Positions 47,102 through 56,600 of a stretch of DNA of 64,000 nucleotides are shown one piece after another (positions within the stretch are counted from its first letter, which is position 1; each line of letters starts with the position of its first letter). Origin of the DNA: Rhodocyclales bacterium. Its GTDB lineage: Bacteria > Pseudomonadota > Gammaproteobacteria > Burkholderiales > Rhodocyclaceae. The stretch covers positions 143,012 through 207,011 of the forward strand of contig JACPEH010000023.1 of the NCBI GenBank assembly GCA_016183655.1, read 5' to 3'. The translations under genes were made by a program, and so were the position numbers. A model generated the notes under the pieces. The model saw nothing but the letters and a program-made list of their open reading frames with translations, ran no database searches and was not told where the DNA came from.

Positions 47102-48089
47102 CGGCGCCGGCCAGCGCGCGGCGCAGGCGGTCGGCGACCGCCTGCCATTCGGGCGTTTCCGGGATCGCCTCGACGACGATCAGGTCGACGCCGGCGTGGT
47201 CGAGTTCGCGCAGCGCGGCATAGAGGTCGTGCGCATAGCCGTCCGGCGCCGCCGGCAGCATCTTCCAGAGATGCGGCGGATTCGGCCCGCTCACCGCCTG
47301 CGGCGGCTGCGAATGCGCCAGCACGCCGCAGCGGCGCCCGCTGTGGCGCATCGCATTGAGGAACTGCGCCAGACGGTCGCGATCGACGCGGCGCATCGGC
47401 GTCGTCGGCGCGTAGTGCGCCTCCAGCGTCCCCGAGGCGCGCGGCGCAGCGGCGGTTGGCGCTTCCGGCAGCACACCGCAGACCGCCTCGATCGCCGCCG
47501 GCGTGATGTGGCCGGGGCGCAGCAGCAGCGGCTTGCCGGACGACAGATCGACGATCGTCGATTCGATGCCGACAGCGCATGGGCCGCCATCGAGCACCAG
47601 CGCGACGGCGTCGCCGAGTTCCTCGCGGACGTGCCCGGCGGTGGTCGGGCTGATGCGGCCGAAGCGGTTGGCCGATGGCGCGGCGATACCGCCGCTGCCG
47701 CCGGCGGCAGCGAAGGCGCGCAACAGGTCGAGCGCGACCGGATGGCCCGGAACGCGCAGGCCGACGGTGTCCTGGCCGCCGGTGACGGCATCCGGCACGC
47801 CGGGAGCGCGCTTCAGGATCAGCGTCAGCGGGCCGGGCCAGAAGTCTTCGGCCAATTCGTAGGCGAGGTCGGGAATGTCGCGCGCCCAGCGATCGAGAAA
47901 ATTGGCACCGGGGATGTGCACGATCAGCGGGTGGTCGGCCGGCCGCCCCTTGGCGACGAAGATCTTCGCCACCGCCTCGGGGTTGGCGGCGTCAGCGCCG
48001 AGGCCGTAGACCGTCTCGGTCGGGATGCCGACCAGCTCGCCGGCCTGCAGCAGTTCGACAGCGCGGGCGATGTCCGCCAGATTACTCAT
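47094..48089 (-). CDS. sua5: Threonylcarbamoyl-AMP synthase, Sua5 long form
   Basis: Sua5/TsaC makes threonylcarbamoyl-adenylate from threonine, bicarbonate and ATP for the t6A modification of ANN-decoding tRNAs. It has 331 residues. The YrdC domain (1-200) shows PTETVYGLGADA, KGRPADHPLIVHI, FWPGPLT and APSANRFGRISPT. The linker and C-terminal Sua5 domain (about 220-331, SGTLEAHYAPTTPM) distinguish it from the short TsaC of E. coli. It overlaps the purK stop by 8 nt and follows purE and purK, probably in one transcript. Confidence 0.96.
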   Translation of the reverse strand: MSNLADIARAVELLQAGELVGIPTETVYGLGADAANPEAVAKIFVAKGRPADHPLIVHIPGANFLDRWARDIPDLAYELAEDFWPGPLTLILKRAPGVPDAVTGGQDTVGLRVPGHPVALDLLRAFAAAGGSGGIAAPSANRFGRISPTTAGHVREELGDAVALVLDGGPCAVGIESTIVDLSSGKPLLLRPGHITPAAIEAVCGVLPEAPTAAAPRASGTLEAHYAPTTPMRRVDRDRLAQFLNAMRHSGRRCGVLAHSQPPQAVSGPNPPHLWKMLPAAPDGYAHDLYAALRELDHAGVDLIVVEAIPETPEWQAVADRLRRALAGAGA

Positions 48090-49251
48090 CCTTGATGCCG
48101 ATGGCGGCGCGCGCTTCCATCGCGATCTTCACCGCACGGTCGAAATCGCCGTCGAGCACCGTGAAGTGCGCCATCTTGCGGCCGGGGCGAGCGTGGTGCT
48201 TGCCATAGAAGTGCAGCTTGAGGTTCGGATAGGCATGCAGCCTCGACCAGTCCGGCTCGCGGTAGTGCTCGCCGCCTCTGCCACTTTCGGTCTTCTCGAC
48301 CCACAGGTCGCCGAGGATGTTCACCATCACCGCCGCCGAATGCGCGCGCGCATCGCCCAGCGGCAGGCCGCACAGCGCGCGTACCTGCTGCTCATACTGG
48401 CTGGTGACGCAGGCGTCGACGGTGTAGTGACCGCTGTTGTGCGGGCGCGGCGCCATCTCGTTCACGTAGAGCTGGCCGTGGCTGACGAAGAACTCGACGC
48501 CGAGCGTGCCGATGTAGCCGAGCTTCTCGGCAATCCGTTCGGCGTATTCGGCGGCGCTGTCGCGCAGGCAGGCCGAGCCGCGCGCCGGCACCATCGACAC
48601 GTCGAGGATGCCCTTGCGGTGGCTGTTCTCGGCGGTCGGGAAGCACTTGACGACGCCGTTCTCGTCGCGCGCCAGCACGATGGAGACCTCGTAGTCGAGA
48701 TGCAGCTTCTGTTCGAGGATGCAGGTCTCGCCGCCGAAGGCACGGAAAGCGGCGAGCGCTTCGTCGCGGTCGTTAACCACCGCCTGCCCCTTGCCGTCGT
48801 AGCCAAAGCGGGCGACCTTGAGGATGCCCGGGAAGAGGCCGGCATTGGCGTTGCGGATATCGTCCTCCGCATGCACCGGCGCGAAGGCGCCGTGCGGCAG
48901 GCCGTGGTCGCGCAGGAAGGTCTTCTCGGCGATGCGGTTCTGGCAGACACCGACGGCGGCGGCCGACGGCCGCACCGGAATGAACTTGGCGAGATAGTCG
49001 AGGGTGTCGGCGGGGACGTTCTCGAACTCGGTGGTGATCGCGGCGCAGTGCTGCGCCAGCTCGTCGAGCGCGGCGTAGTCGTCGTAGGCTGCCGCCAGGT
49101 GGCGCTCGGCGATCTGGCCGGCCGGGCTGTGCGGATCGGGGTCGAGCACCCAGACCTTGTAGCCGAGCTCGTGCGCGGCGGAAACGAAGAAGCGGCCAAG
49201 CTGGCCGCCGCCGAGCATGCCGAGGGTGGCGGGCGGAAGGATCGCGCTCAT
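48082..49251 (-). CDS. purK: 5-(carboxyamino)imidazole ribonucleotide synthase
   Basis: PurK carboxylates AIR with ATP and bicarbonate in purine synthesis. It has 389 residues with an ATP-grasp fold: N-terminal GMLGGGQLGRFFVSAAHELG, central IAEKTFLRDHGLP and DGKGQAVV loop, and C-terminal EMAPRPHNSGHYTVDACVTSQYEQ with the metal ligands. It starts 7 nt after the purE stop. The order purE-purK matches many proteobacteria. Confidence 0.98.
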   Translation of the reverse strand: MSAILPPATLGMLGGGQLGRFFVSAAHELGYKVWVLDPDPHSPAGQIAERHLAAAYDDYAALDELAQHCAAITTEFENVPADTLDYLAKFIPVRPSAAAVGVCQNRIAEKTFLRDHGLPHGAFAPVHAEDDIRNANAGLFPGILKVARFGYDGKGQAVVNDRDEALAAFRAFGGETCILEQKLHLDYEVSIVLARDENGVVKCFPTAENSHRKGILDVSMVPARGSACLRDSAAEYAERIAEKLGYIGTLGVEFFVSHGQLYVNEMAPRPHNSGHYTVDACVTSQYEQQVRALCGLPLGDARAHSAAVMVNILGDLWVEKTESGRGGEHYREPDWSRLHAYPNLKLHFYGKHHARPGRKMAHFTVLDGDFDRAVKIAMEARAAIGIKDE

Positions 49252-49258
49252 CGTCCGC

Positions 49259-49761
49259 TCAGACTTCCGGCAGCTTCATGGCCAGCACCTTGTCGGTCTG
49301 GGCCTGGCGGAAGGCAGCCAGCTTCTGCGCCAGCGCCGGATCGTCATTGGCCAGCATCGATACCGCGAACAGCGCCGCATTGGCAGCGCCGGCCTCGCCG
49401 ATGGCGAAGGTGGCGACCGGAATGCCCTTGGGCATCTGCACGATCGACAGCAGCGAATCCTGGCCGGAGAGCGCCTTCGACTGCACCGGCACGCCGAGCA
49501 CCGGGATCGTCGTCTTGGCAGCAAGCATGCCCGGCAGGTGCGCGGCGCCGCCGGCGCCGGCGATGATCGCCTTGAGGCCGCGGCCGGCGGCTTCGGCGGC
49601 GTAGGCGAACAGCAGGTCCGGCGTGCGGTGCGCGGAGACGACGCGCGCCTCGAAGGGCACGCCGAATTCCTTGAGCATCACCGCGGCCGCCTGCATCGTC
49701 GGCCAGTCCGAGTCGGAGCCCATGACGACGCCGACGAGCGGCTTCGGGTTCTGAGTTTGCG

Positions 49762-49765
<4 letters not shown>
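49259..49765 (-). CDS. purE: 5-(carboxyamino)imidazole ribonucleotide mutase
   Basis: PurE converts N5-CAIR to CAIR. It has 168 residues, class I length. The family blocks are [14 protein letters not shown] (active-site Ser and Asp), [32 protein letters not shown] and GVPVQS...[10 protein letters not shown]. No ATG is available upstream of MGSDSDW; a GTG at 49765 has GGAGCG in front and overlaps the folD stop (GTGA), so it is taken as start. Confidence 0.96.
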
Positions 49766-50613
<848 letters not shown>

Positions 50614-50653
50614 GTCAGCCACGAAAAATTTGATCGGTCGCGTTGTTCAGTCT

Positions 50654-50745
50654 GTCATTCCGGGTTCCGCGGCATGCGCCGCGGAACCCGGAATCCAGGA
50701 TGCTCTCTCCGTACGCCGTCCTGGATCCCGGCGTTCGCCGGAATG
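50654..50745. repeat. Dispersed palindromic repeat (GTCATTCCGGG type)
   Basis: A 17-bp perfect stem (50657-50673 with 50678-50694, loop ATGC) is followed by AATCCAGGA/TCCTGGAT arms and closes with CCGGCGTTCGCCGGAATGAC. The outer GTCATTCCGG/CCGGAATGAC and the GGAATCCAGG core are shared with the element at 33.7 kb. It lies upstream of folD. Confidence 0.85.
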
Positions 50746-50781
50746 ACGACAGCTCCCACGGAGCGTTGCCCATCGGGAAAC

Positions 50782-50820
50782 AAAATGGGAAAGGAGAGGT
50801 TGCCCTCTCCTTTCCCTTTG
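50782..50820 (-). terminator. Rho-independent terminator of iorAB
   Basis: GGGAAAGGAGAGG (50787-50799) and CCTCTCCTTTCCC (50804-50816) form a 13-bp stem with loop TTGC, followed on the minus strand by ATTTTG. It lies 26-59 nt after the iorB stop. Confidence 0.85.
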
Positions 50821-50845
50821 ATCGGAATCGATATTTTACCGCAAA

Positions 50846-51478
50846 TCAGGCAATTGCTTGTTCCCTGGCGTCCTGCGTTTTCTGCGCTTCGGCGGCGGCG
50901 GCGCGGCCGGCGGCAAAAGCCTGGCGATTCATCTCGATGACCTTCTCGCCCTTGCGGGCGAAGCGCTGCAGCACGCACTTCTCCAGCACTTCCGCCGGGA
51001 ACGGCATGTGGTCGGCGATCGCGCCGAGCATCACGGTGTTGCCGAGGCGGATGTCGCCAAGCGAATTGGCGATCGCAGAGGCGTCGAAGGCGAAGACGCG
51101 GGCACCGCTCTTGCGCATTTCGCCGACCGGGTCCTGCGGGTACTCGAACAGGCCGAGCTCGACCACCGGCGGCGCCAGGTTGCCGATGTTCATCAGCGCC
51201 AGCCCGTCGGCGCGCAGCATGTGCCGCCAGCGCATCCCCTCCGCGGCCTCGAAGCCGAGCAGGATGTGCGCGTCGCCCGGAGTGATTTGCGGCGACAGGA
51301 CTTTCGGGCCGAAGCGCAGATGCGAGGAAACCACCCCGCCGCGCTGCGCCATGCCGGCGACTTCGGTTTTCTTGACGTCGTGGCCGAGCGCGATCGCCGC
51401 TTCGGCGAGGATCTCGGTGGCGGTCATGACGCCCTGGCCGCCGACGCCTACTACCAGAATATTTGTAATTTCAGACAT
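50846..51478 (-). CDS. iorB: Indolepyruvate:ferredoxin oxidoreductase, beta subunit
   Basis: IorB is the small (gamma-type) subunit of the oxygen-sensitive enzyme that converts aryl pyruvates plus CoA to aryl-acetyl-CoA while reducing ferredoxin. It has 210 residues. The POR gamma domain is recognised by NILVVGVGGQGVMTATEILAEAA, KKTEVAGMAQRGGVVSSHLR and LGNTVMLGAI. It is separated from iorA by 118 nt holding a large inverted repeat, yet both are on one strand with one terminator after iorB. In denitrifying relatives such enzymes work in anaerobic aromatic amino acid degradation. Confidence 0.95.
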   Translation of the reverse strand: MSEITNILVVGVGGQGVMTATEILAEAAIALGHDVKKTEVAGMAQRGGVVSSHLRFGPKVLSPQITPGDAHILLGFEAAEGMRWRHMLRADGLALMNIGNLAPPVVELGLFEYPQDPVGEMRKSGARVFAFDASAIANSLGDIRLGNTVMLGAIADHMPFPAEVLEKCVLQRFARKGEKVIEMNRQAFAAGRAAAAEAQKTQDAREQAIA

Positions 51479-51501
51479 GCGAACTACTCCATAACGCTTT
51501 C

Positions 51502-51588
51502 GACGCAGAGCGCGCAGAGGCGCAGAGAGCGCAGAGAAAGCAGTTCCTACAATCTCTGCGTTCCCTGCGCCTCTGCGGTCTCTGCGTC
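51502..51588. repeat. 87-bp imperfect palindrome inside the iorA-iorB gap
   Basis: Two 36-nt arms (51502-51537 and 51553-51588) are complementary at 32 of 36 positions around a 15-nt loop. The arms are built from CGCAGAG units. Elements of this CTCTGCG/CGCAGAG form look like non-autonomous dispersed repeats. In the RNA it would form a long hairpin between the two cistrons. Confidence 0.85.
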
Positions 51589-51596
51589 ATAAGAGG

Positions 51597-53477
51597 TTAG
51601 TGTCTTTGCAGGGCCTTGATCTGGATAACCTTGTCGGCGTGCACGATGGCGTCCGGCGCGCAGGGCTGCACGCACAGGCCGCAGCCGGTACACACCGAGC
51701 TTTCGATGCGCACCCAGGCGAGGTCGACGGTCTTGCCCGACGGCTTGACGACCGAATCGCGCTTGGTGACGTGGATCGCCGGGCAGCCGGTGTCGAGGCA
51801 GTTGCCGCAGCCGGTGCACTTGTCGTCGATGACGGTGTAGGGCTTCAGGCCGTGGTAGTGATCGACCAGCACGCAGGGCTGGTTGGTAATGATCACCGAC
51901 GGTTCCGGAATCTTGGTTTCCTCGCGCACGGTCTTGAACAGCGTCGGCAGCTCGTAGGGGTTGACCACGTGCACCCGCTCTTCCTTGACGCCGAGCGCCT
52001 TCACGATCGCGGCGAAGTCGACGCGCGGCGCTTCCTGGCCGTGGATGTCGCGGCCGGTACCCGGGTTGTCCTGGCCGCCGGTCATGCCGACAGCGCGGTT
52101 GTCGAGCAGCAGGACGGTGACGTTGCCCTTGTTGTAGACGATGTCGAGCAGGCCCTGCATGCCCATGTGCATGAAGGTCGAATCGCCGATCACGGCGACG
52201 ATCTTCTTGTCCTTGTCGGCCTCGCCGCGGCCCTTGTCGAGGCCGAGCGCCATGCCCATCGAGGCACCCATCGAGATGCAGGCGTCGAGCGCGTTCCACG
52301 GGTGGCCGAAGCCGAGCGTGTAGCAGCCGATGTCGCCGGCGATGGTGATGTTCCGCAGTTGCGCCAGCGTGTAATAGACGCCGAGGTGCGGGCAGGCGAC
52401 GCACATCGTCGGCGGCCGCGGAAACACCGGCAGCGGCGCGACGGCGCGCGCCGGCTTTTTCTCCGGCTCGGCGACTTCCTCGCCGAGGAGGCGGCCGACC
52501 ACCGGCTTCAGCACGTGCGGCGCCAGCTCGCCCTGCCGCGGCAGGATTTCCTTGCCGATCACCTTGATGCCCTGCGCCTTGATCTCGGTTTCGAGCAGCG
52601 GCTCGACTTCCTCGACGACGACGCATTGCCCGACCGTCGCCGCAAAGGCACGGATCTTCTCGAACGGCGCCGGGTAGGAGAGGCCGAGCTTCAAGACCGG
52701 CGCGTCCGGAAAGGCTTCCTTGATATGCATGTAGGCCGGGCCGGAGGTAACGAAGCCGACGCGGCGGTCGCTGCCACTGTCTACGAAGTTCAGCGGCGTG
52801 ACTTCGGCCTCGGCGCGCAGGTCGTCCTCGCGCTGGAACATCAGCGGAATGCGTTTCTGCGCGGCACCCGGCACCATCACCCAGCGCGCCGGGTCCTTCT
52901 TGAAGCCGGCGGCGACGTGCGGGATGCGCTCGCCGACGGTGACCAGCCCCTTCACGTGGCAGATGCGCGTCGTCATGCGCAGGATGACCACGGTCTGGAA
53001 GCGCTCGGAGAGTTCGAAGGCGAGCTTCGTCTGTTCGTAGGCTTCCTGCGAATCGGCCGGCTCAAGGATCGGCACGTGCGCGAAGCGGCCCCAGAAGCGC
53101 GAATCCTGCTCGTTCTGCGACGACGACAGGCCGACGTCGTCGGCCACGGCGATCACCAGGCCGCCGGCGACGCCGGTCAGCGTCAGCGTCATCAGCGCAT
53201 CGGAGGCGACGTTGAGGCCGACGTGCTTCATTGCGCAGAATGAACGCGAGCCGGCCATGGCCGCGCCGAAGGCGATTTCGAGCGAGGTCTTCTCGTTGAC
53301 CGCCCACTCGGAATAGAGATCCGGGTAGGTCGAGATCACTTCCAGCATTTCGGTCGCCGGCGTGCCCGGATAGGCCGCCGCGACGCGCACGCCGGACTCC
53401 CACACGGCGCGCGCCACCGCTTCGTTGCCGGACATCAGAAGCCGGCTCTGCGCCGGCGCGGGCATGACTGCCGCCAT
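51597..53477 (-). CDS. iorA: Indolepyruvate:ferredoxin oxidoreductase, alpha subunit
   Basis: IorA carries the thiamine diphosphate and iron-sulphur centres. It has 626 residues. Domain order: POR N-terminal pyrimidine-binding domain (about 12-200, EAVARAVWESGVRVAAAYPGTPATE), transketolase C-like region (about 240-340), TPP-binding domain (IAGDIGCYTLG, GDSTFMHMG, about 370-520) and a ferredoxin-like tail with two 4Fe-4S motifs, CTGCGNCLDTGCP and CTGCGLCVQPCAP. GGAG precedes the ATG at 53477. An FNR-type site upstream points to anaerobic induction. Confidence 0.96.
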   Translation of the reverse strand: MAAVMPAPAQSRLLMSGNEAVARAVWESGVRVAAAYPGTPATEMLEVISTYPDLYSEWAVNEKTSLEIAFGAAMAGSRSFCAMKHVGLNVASDALMTLTLTGVAGGLVIAVADDVGLSSSQNEQDSRFWGRFAHVPILEPADSQEAYEQTKLAFELSERFQTVVILRMTTRICHVKGLVTVGERIPHVAAGFKKDPARWVMVPGAAQKRIPLMFQREDDLRAEAEVTPLNFVDSGSDRRVGFVTSGPAYMHIKEAFPDAPVLKLGLSYPAPFEKIRAFAATVGQCVVVEEVEPLLETEIKAQGIKVIGKEILPRQGELAPHVLKPVVGRLLGEEVAEPEKKPARAVAPLPVFPRPPTMCVACPHLGVYYTLAQLRNITIAGDIGCYTLGFGHPWNALDACISMGASMGMALGLDKGRGEADKDKKIVAVIGDSTFMHMGMQGLLDIVYNKGNVTVLLLDNRAVGMTGGQDNPGTGRDIHGQEAPRVDFAAIVKALGVKEERVHVVNPYELPTLFKTVREETKIPEPSVIITNQPCVLVDHYHGLKPYTVIDDKCTGCGNCLDTGCPAIHVTKRDSVVKPSGKTVDLAWVRIESSVCTGCGLCVQPCAPDAIVHADKVIQIKALQRH

Positions 53478-53524
53478 GGAATCTCCTCGCTCGATCGAAC
53501 AATATGGTTCAAAAATCGAGGATT

Positions 53525-53566
53525 ACCATACCGATTCTGTAACACTTTCTCGTTGACCCAAATCAA
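53525..53566 (-). promoter_or_regulatory. FNR/ANR-dependent promoter of iorAB (class II geometry)
   Basis: The plus-strand TTGACCCAAATCAA (53553-53566) matches the FNR consensus TTGAT-N4-ATCAA at 9 of 10 positions. Leftwards a TATGGT -10 element lies at 53530-53525. With a start near 53518 the FNR site would be centred at -41.5, the standard activating position. The other bases of the 53478-53689 gap show no gene. Confidence 0.75.
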
Positions 53567-53689
53567 TTCCCCCCCGGGGCCGGCGAGAGGCTGGGCGGGC
53601 GCCGCTTGAGCTGGTGAAAAAATCGTCGCGAGGCGCGAGCACCGCCCGGCGAAGCGATCGGCTTGCGCTGTGGATTTGTTCGAAAGCGC

Positions 53690-56600
53690 TCAGGCCTGAC
53701 ACACGCAGCCGAGGGCATCGATCTCGATCGACGCCGCCGGCTGCGGACGGAAGTAATAGTAGCCCTGCGCGAAATCGCAGCCGATCGCTTGCAGCGCATC
53801 GCGCTGCGCCGCCGTCTCGACCCCCTCGGCGGTCACTTTCAGATGCAGAGTCTGCGCCAGCGCGACGATGGTGCGGACGATCGCGTCGTCGTTGGCGTCG
53901 CGCGTCATGTCCATGACGAAGGAGCGGTCGACCTTGAGCTTGTCGACGGGAAAGCGCTTCAGGTAGGCGAGGCTCGAATAGCCGGTGCCGAAGTCGTCCA
54001 CCGAGAGGCGGAAGCCGGCCTCCTTCATCCGCCGCAGGGTCGCCAGCGCCTGTTCGCCGTCCTCCATCACCGCCGTCTCGGTGATCTCGAATTCGATGCG
54101 CGACGGCTCGACCTGCGTTTCCGCGAGGATGCCGCGAACGATGTCGAGCAGCCGCGCGTCGCGGAACTGCCAGGGCGAGAGATTCACCGCGAGCAGCGGC
54201 ACCACCAGTCCGGCGCGATCCCAGGCGCGCAGCTGCTCGCATGCGGCGCGCAGCACCTGCTGCCCGATCGGCGCGATCAGCCCCGATTCCTCGGCCACCG
54301 AGATGAAGCGCGCCGGCATAACCAGCCCGAGTTCGGGATGGTGCCAGCGCACCAGCACCTCCATGCCGGCGAGCGAACCGTCGGCGAGGCTGACCCACGG
54401 CTGGAAGTAGGGCTCGAATTCGCGGCGGTCGATGGCGCGACGCAGCGCGGCCTCGATCTGGAAATGCTGCTCGGCGGCGCTGGTCATCGCCGCATCGAAG
54501 CGGCGGACGGTGTTGCGGCCGGCGTCCTTGGCCGCGTACATCGCCGTGTCGGCGTGACGCAGCAGCATGTCGACGCTGCTGCCATCCTGCGGGTAGAGGC
54601 AGATGCCGATCGACGGCGTCGCGAACAGCTCGTGGCCGGCGACGTGAACCGGGCGCTGCAGCGCGCCGCGCAATTTCTCGGCGAGCAGCTCGGCGTGCTG
54701 CGCCTGGTCGAGACAAGGCAGCACGGCGACGAATTCGTCGCCACCGATGCGCGCGACGGTATCGCCGACCCGCAGCGCGCCGCTGATGCGCCGCGCCACC
54801 TCCTTCAGCAGGGCGTCGCCGACATGGTGGCCGAGCGAATCGTTGATGCTCTTGAAGCGATCGAGATCGACGAACATCACCGCCATCATCAACCCCTGCG
54901 CCGCCGAATTCTCGATCGCCTCGTCCAGGCGGCGCGTCAACAGCGTGCGGTTCGGCAGGCCGGTCAGGCTGTCGTGGTGTGCCAGGTACTTGAGGCGCTG
55001 CTCGGCGCGGCGGCGCTCGGTCATTTCCGCCTCGAGCTCGGCGGTGCGCTCCTTGACGCGCTCCTCCAGCTCCTCGTGCGAGCGCCGCAGCGCCTGCTGT
55101 GCCGCCAGGCGTTCGGTGATGTCGGCGGCGACGAAGAGAAAACCATTGACCGAGGCGCCCCCCTGGTACAGCGGCGAGACAGTGAGCTGCACCGGCAGCG
55201 TCGTGCCGTCGCGACGGACGAAGCGCCACTCGCGCTCGTCGACGCGGCACAGGCGCGCGCGGGCGACGAGTACATTGAAGGCGTCGCCGCTCTCATAGCC
55301 GAATTCCTCCCGCAGCGCGGCGCGCTGCGCATCGAGTGCCTGCGCTTCGACGAAGGTGTCGACCGGCGAGCGGCCGATCAGCGCTTCCGCCGGCCAGCCC
55401 AGCGTTGCCTCGGTCGCCGGGTTGCAGGTGACGATGCGGCCCTCGCGGTCGGTGGCGACGATCATCAGGTTGGCGCTGTCGAGGATGGCGCGCTGCAGCG
55501 TCTCGCTCTCGCGCAGCGACTCCTCGGCGAGCTTGCGGTCGGTAACGTCCTCGAAATTCCAGATCGACCCCGCCTGCGGCTGCGCCGGGTCGATCGCGCG
55601 GCCGGTGATGCGCACCCAGAACGGCTCGCCGTTACGGCGGCGGTGGATCACCTCGGTGGCGAAGGTCTCGCCGCGACTCAGCGCGCCGTAGGCGATCTCG
55701 CCGAGCTCCCGGTAGCTGTGCTCGGAGAGGAAAGTGACGCGGGTTGGCTGGCCGGCGAGTTCGCCCGGGCCGAAGCCGTAGATTTCCTCCAGGCGCCGGT
55801 TGCAGCGCTGGAAGAGGCGCTCCTTGACGAAGGCAATGCCGACGACGCTGTGGTCGAGGATCAGCTGCTGTTCGTCGTGGGCCTGCTGCAGCGCCAGTTC
55901 CGCGCGGCGAAAGGCGCTGCGGTCTTCGAGGATCCAGATCGTGCCGCCGGTCGGCAGCTCCGGGTTCTCGACGTAGCCGATCAGGTTCACCCAGAGGTCG
56001 CTGCCGTCCTGGCGGCGCATCCACAGCTCCTGCTGGAACGGCTTGCCGCTGCCGAGCAGCGGGCCGGCGGCGGTGCCGACGGCGACATATTCCTCGTCGC
56101 TGCGGTAAAGCAGGCGCGCCGGCAGGTCGACGCCGGCGTCGCCGGCAAAGCCGAACATCTCGGCGAAATAGGCGTTGTAGCGCACCATGCGGCGGTTGCG
56201 CGTGATCAGCACGCCGACCGAGGCGTTGCGCATGATCGCATCCATCTCGTGCAGCGCCTGCTGGAGCGCCTCGTGCGTCCGCCGCGCCTCGGCGATGTCG
56301 TCGACGACCCAGACCGTGCCGCGGTCGGTCCGCTGCGGGTCCACCGCCCGCGCATAGAGGCGGCACCAGACGGTGCTGCCGTCCTTGCGCCGCAGCTGCC
56401 AGTCGGACGAGAACGACTGGCCGGCGGCGAGCAGCGGCCCGGCCTCGCGGCCGACGCGGGCGTAGCTCTCGACGTCGGGATAGACGGTCTGGCCCGGCTG
56501 GCCGACCAGTTCCTCCGGCGACGCGTAACCGAGGATCTCGGCGCCGCGCCGGTTGCAGCGCTCGATGACGCGGTTGCGCGAGAACAGGATGGCGACCGAA

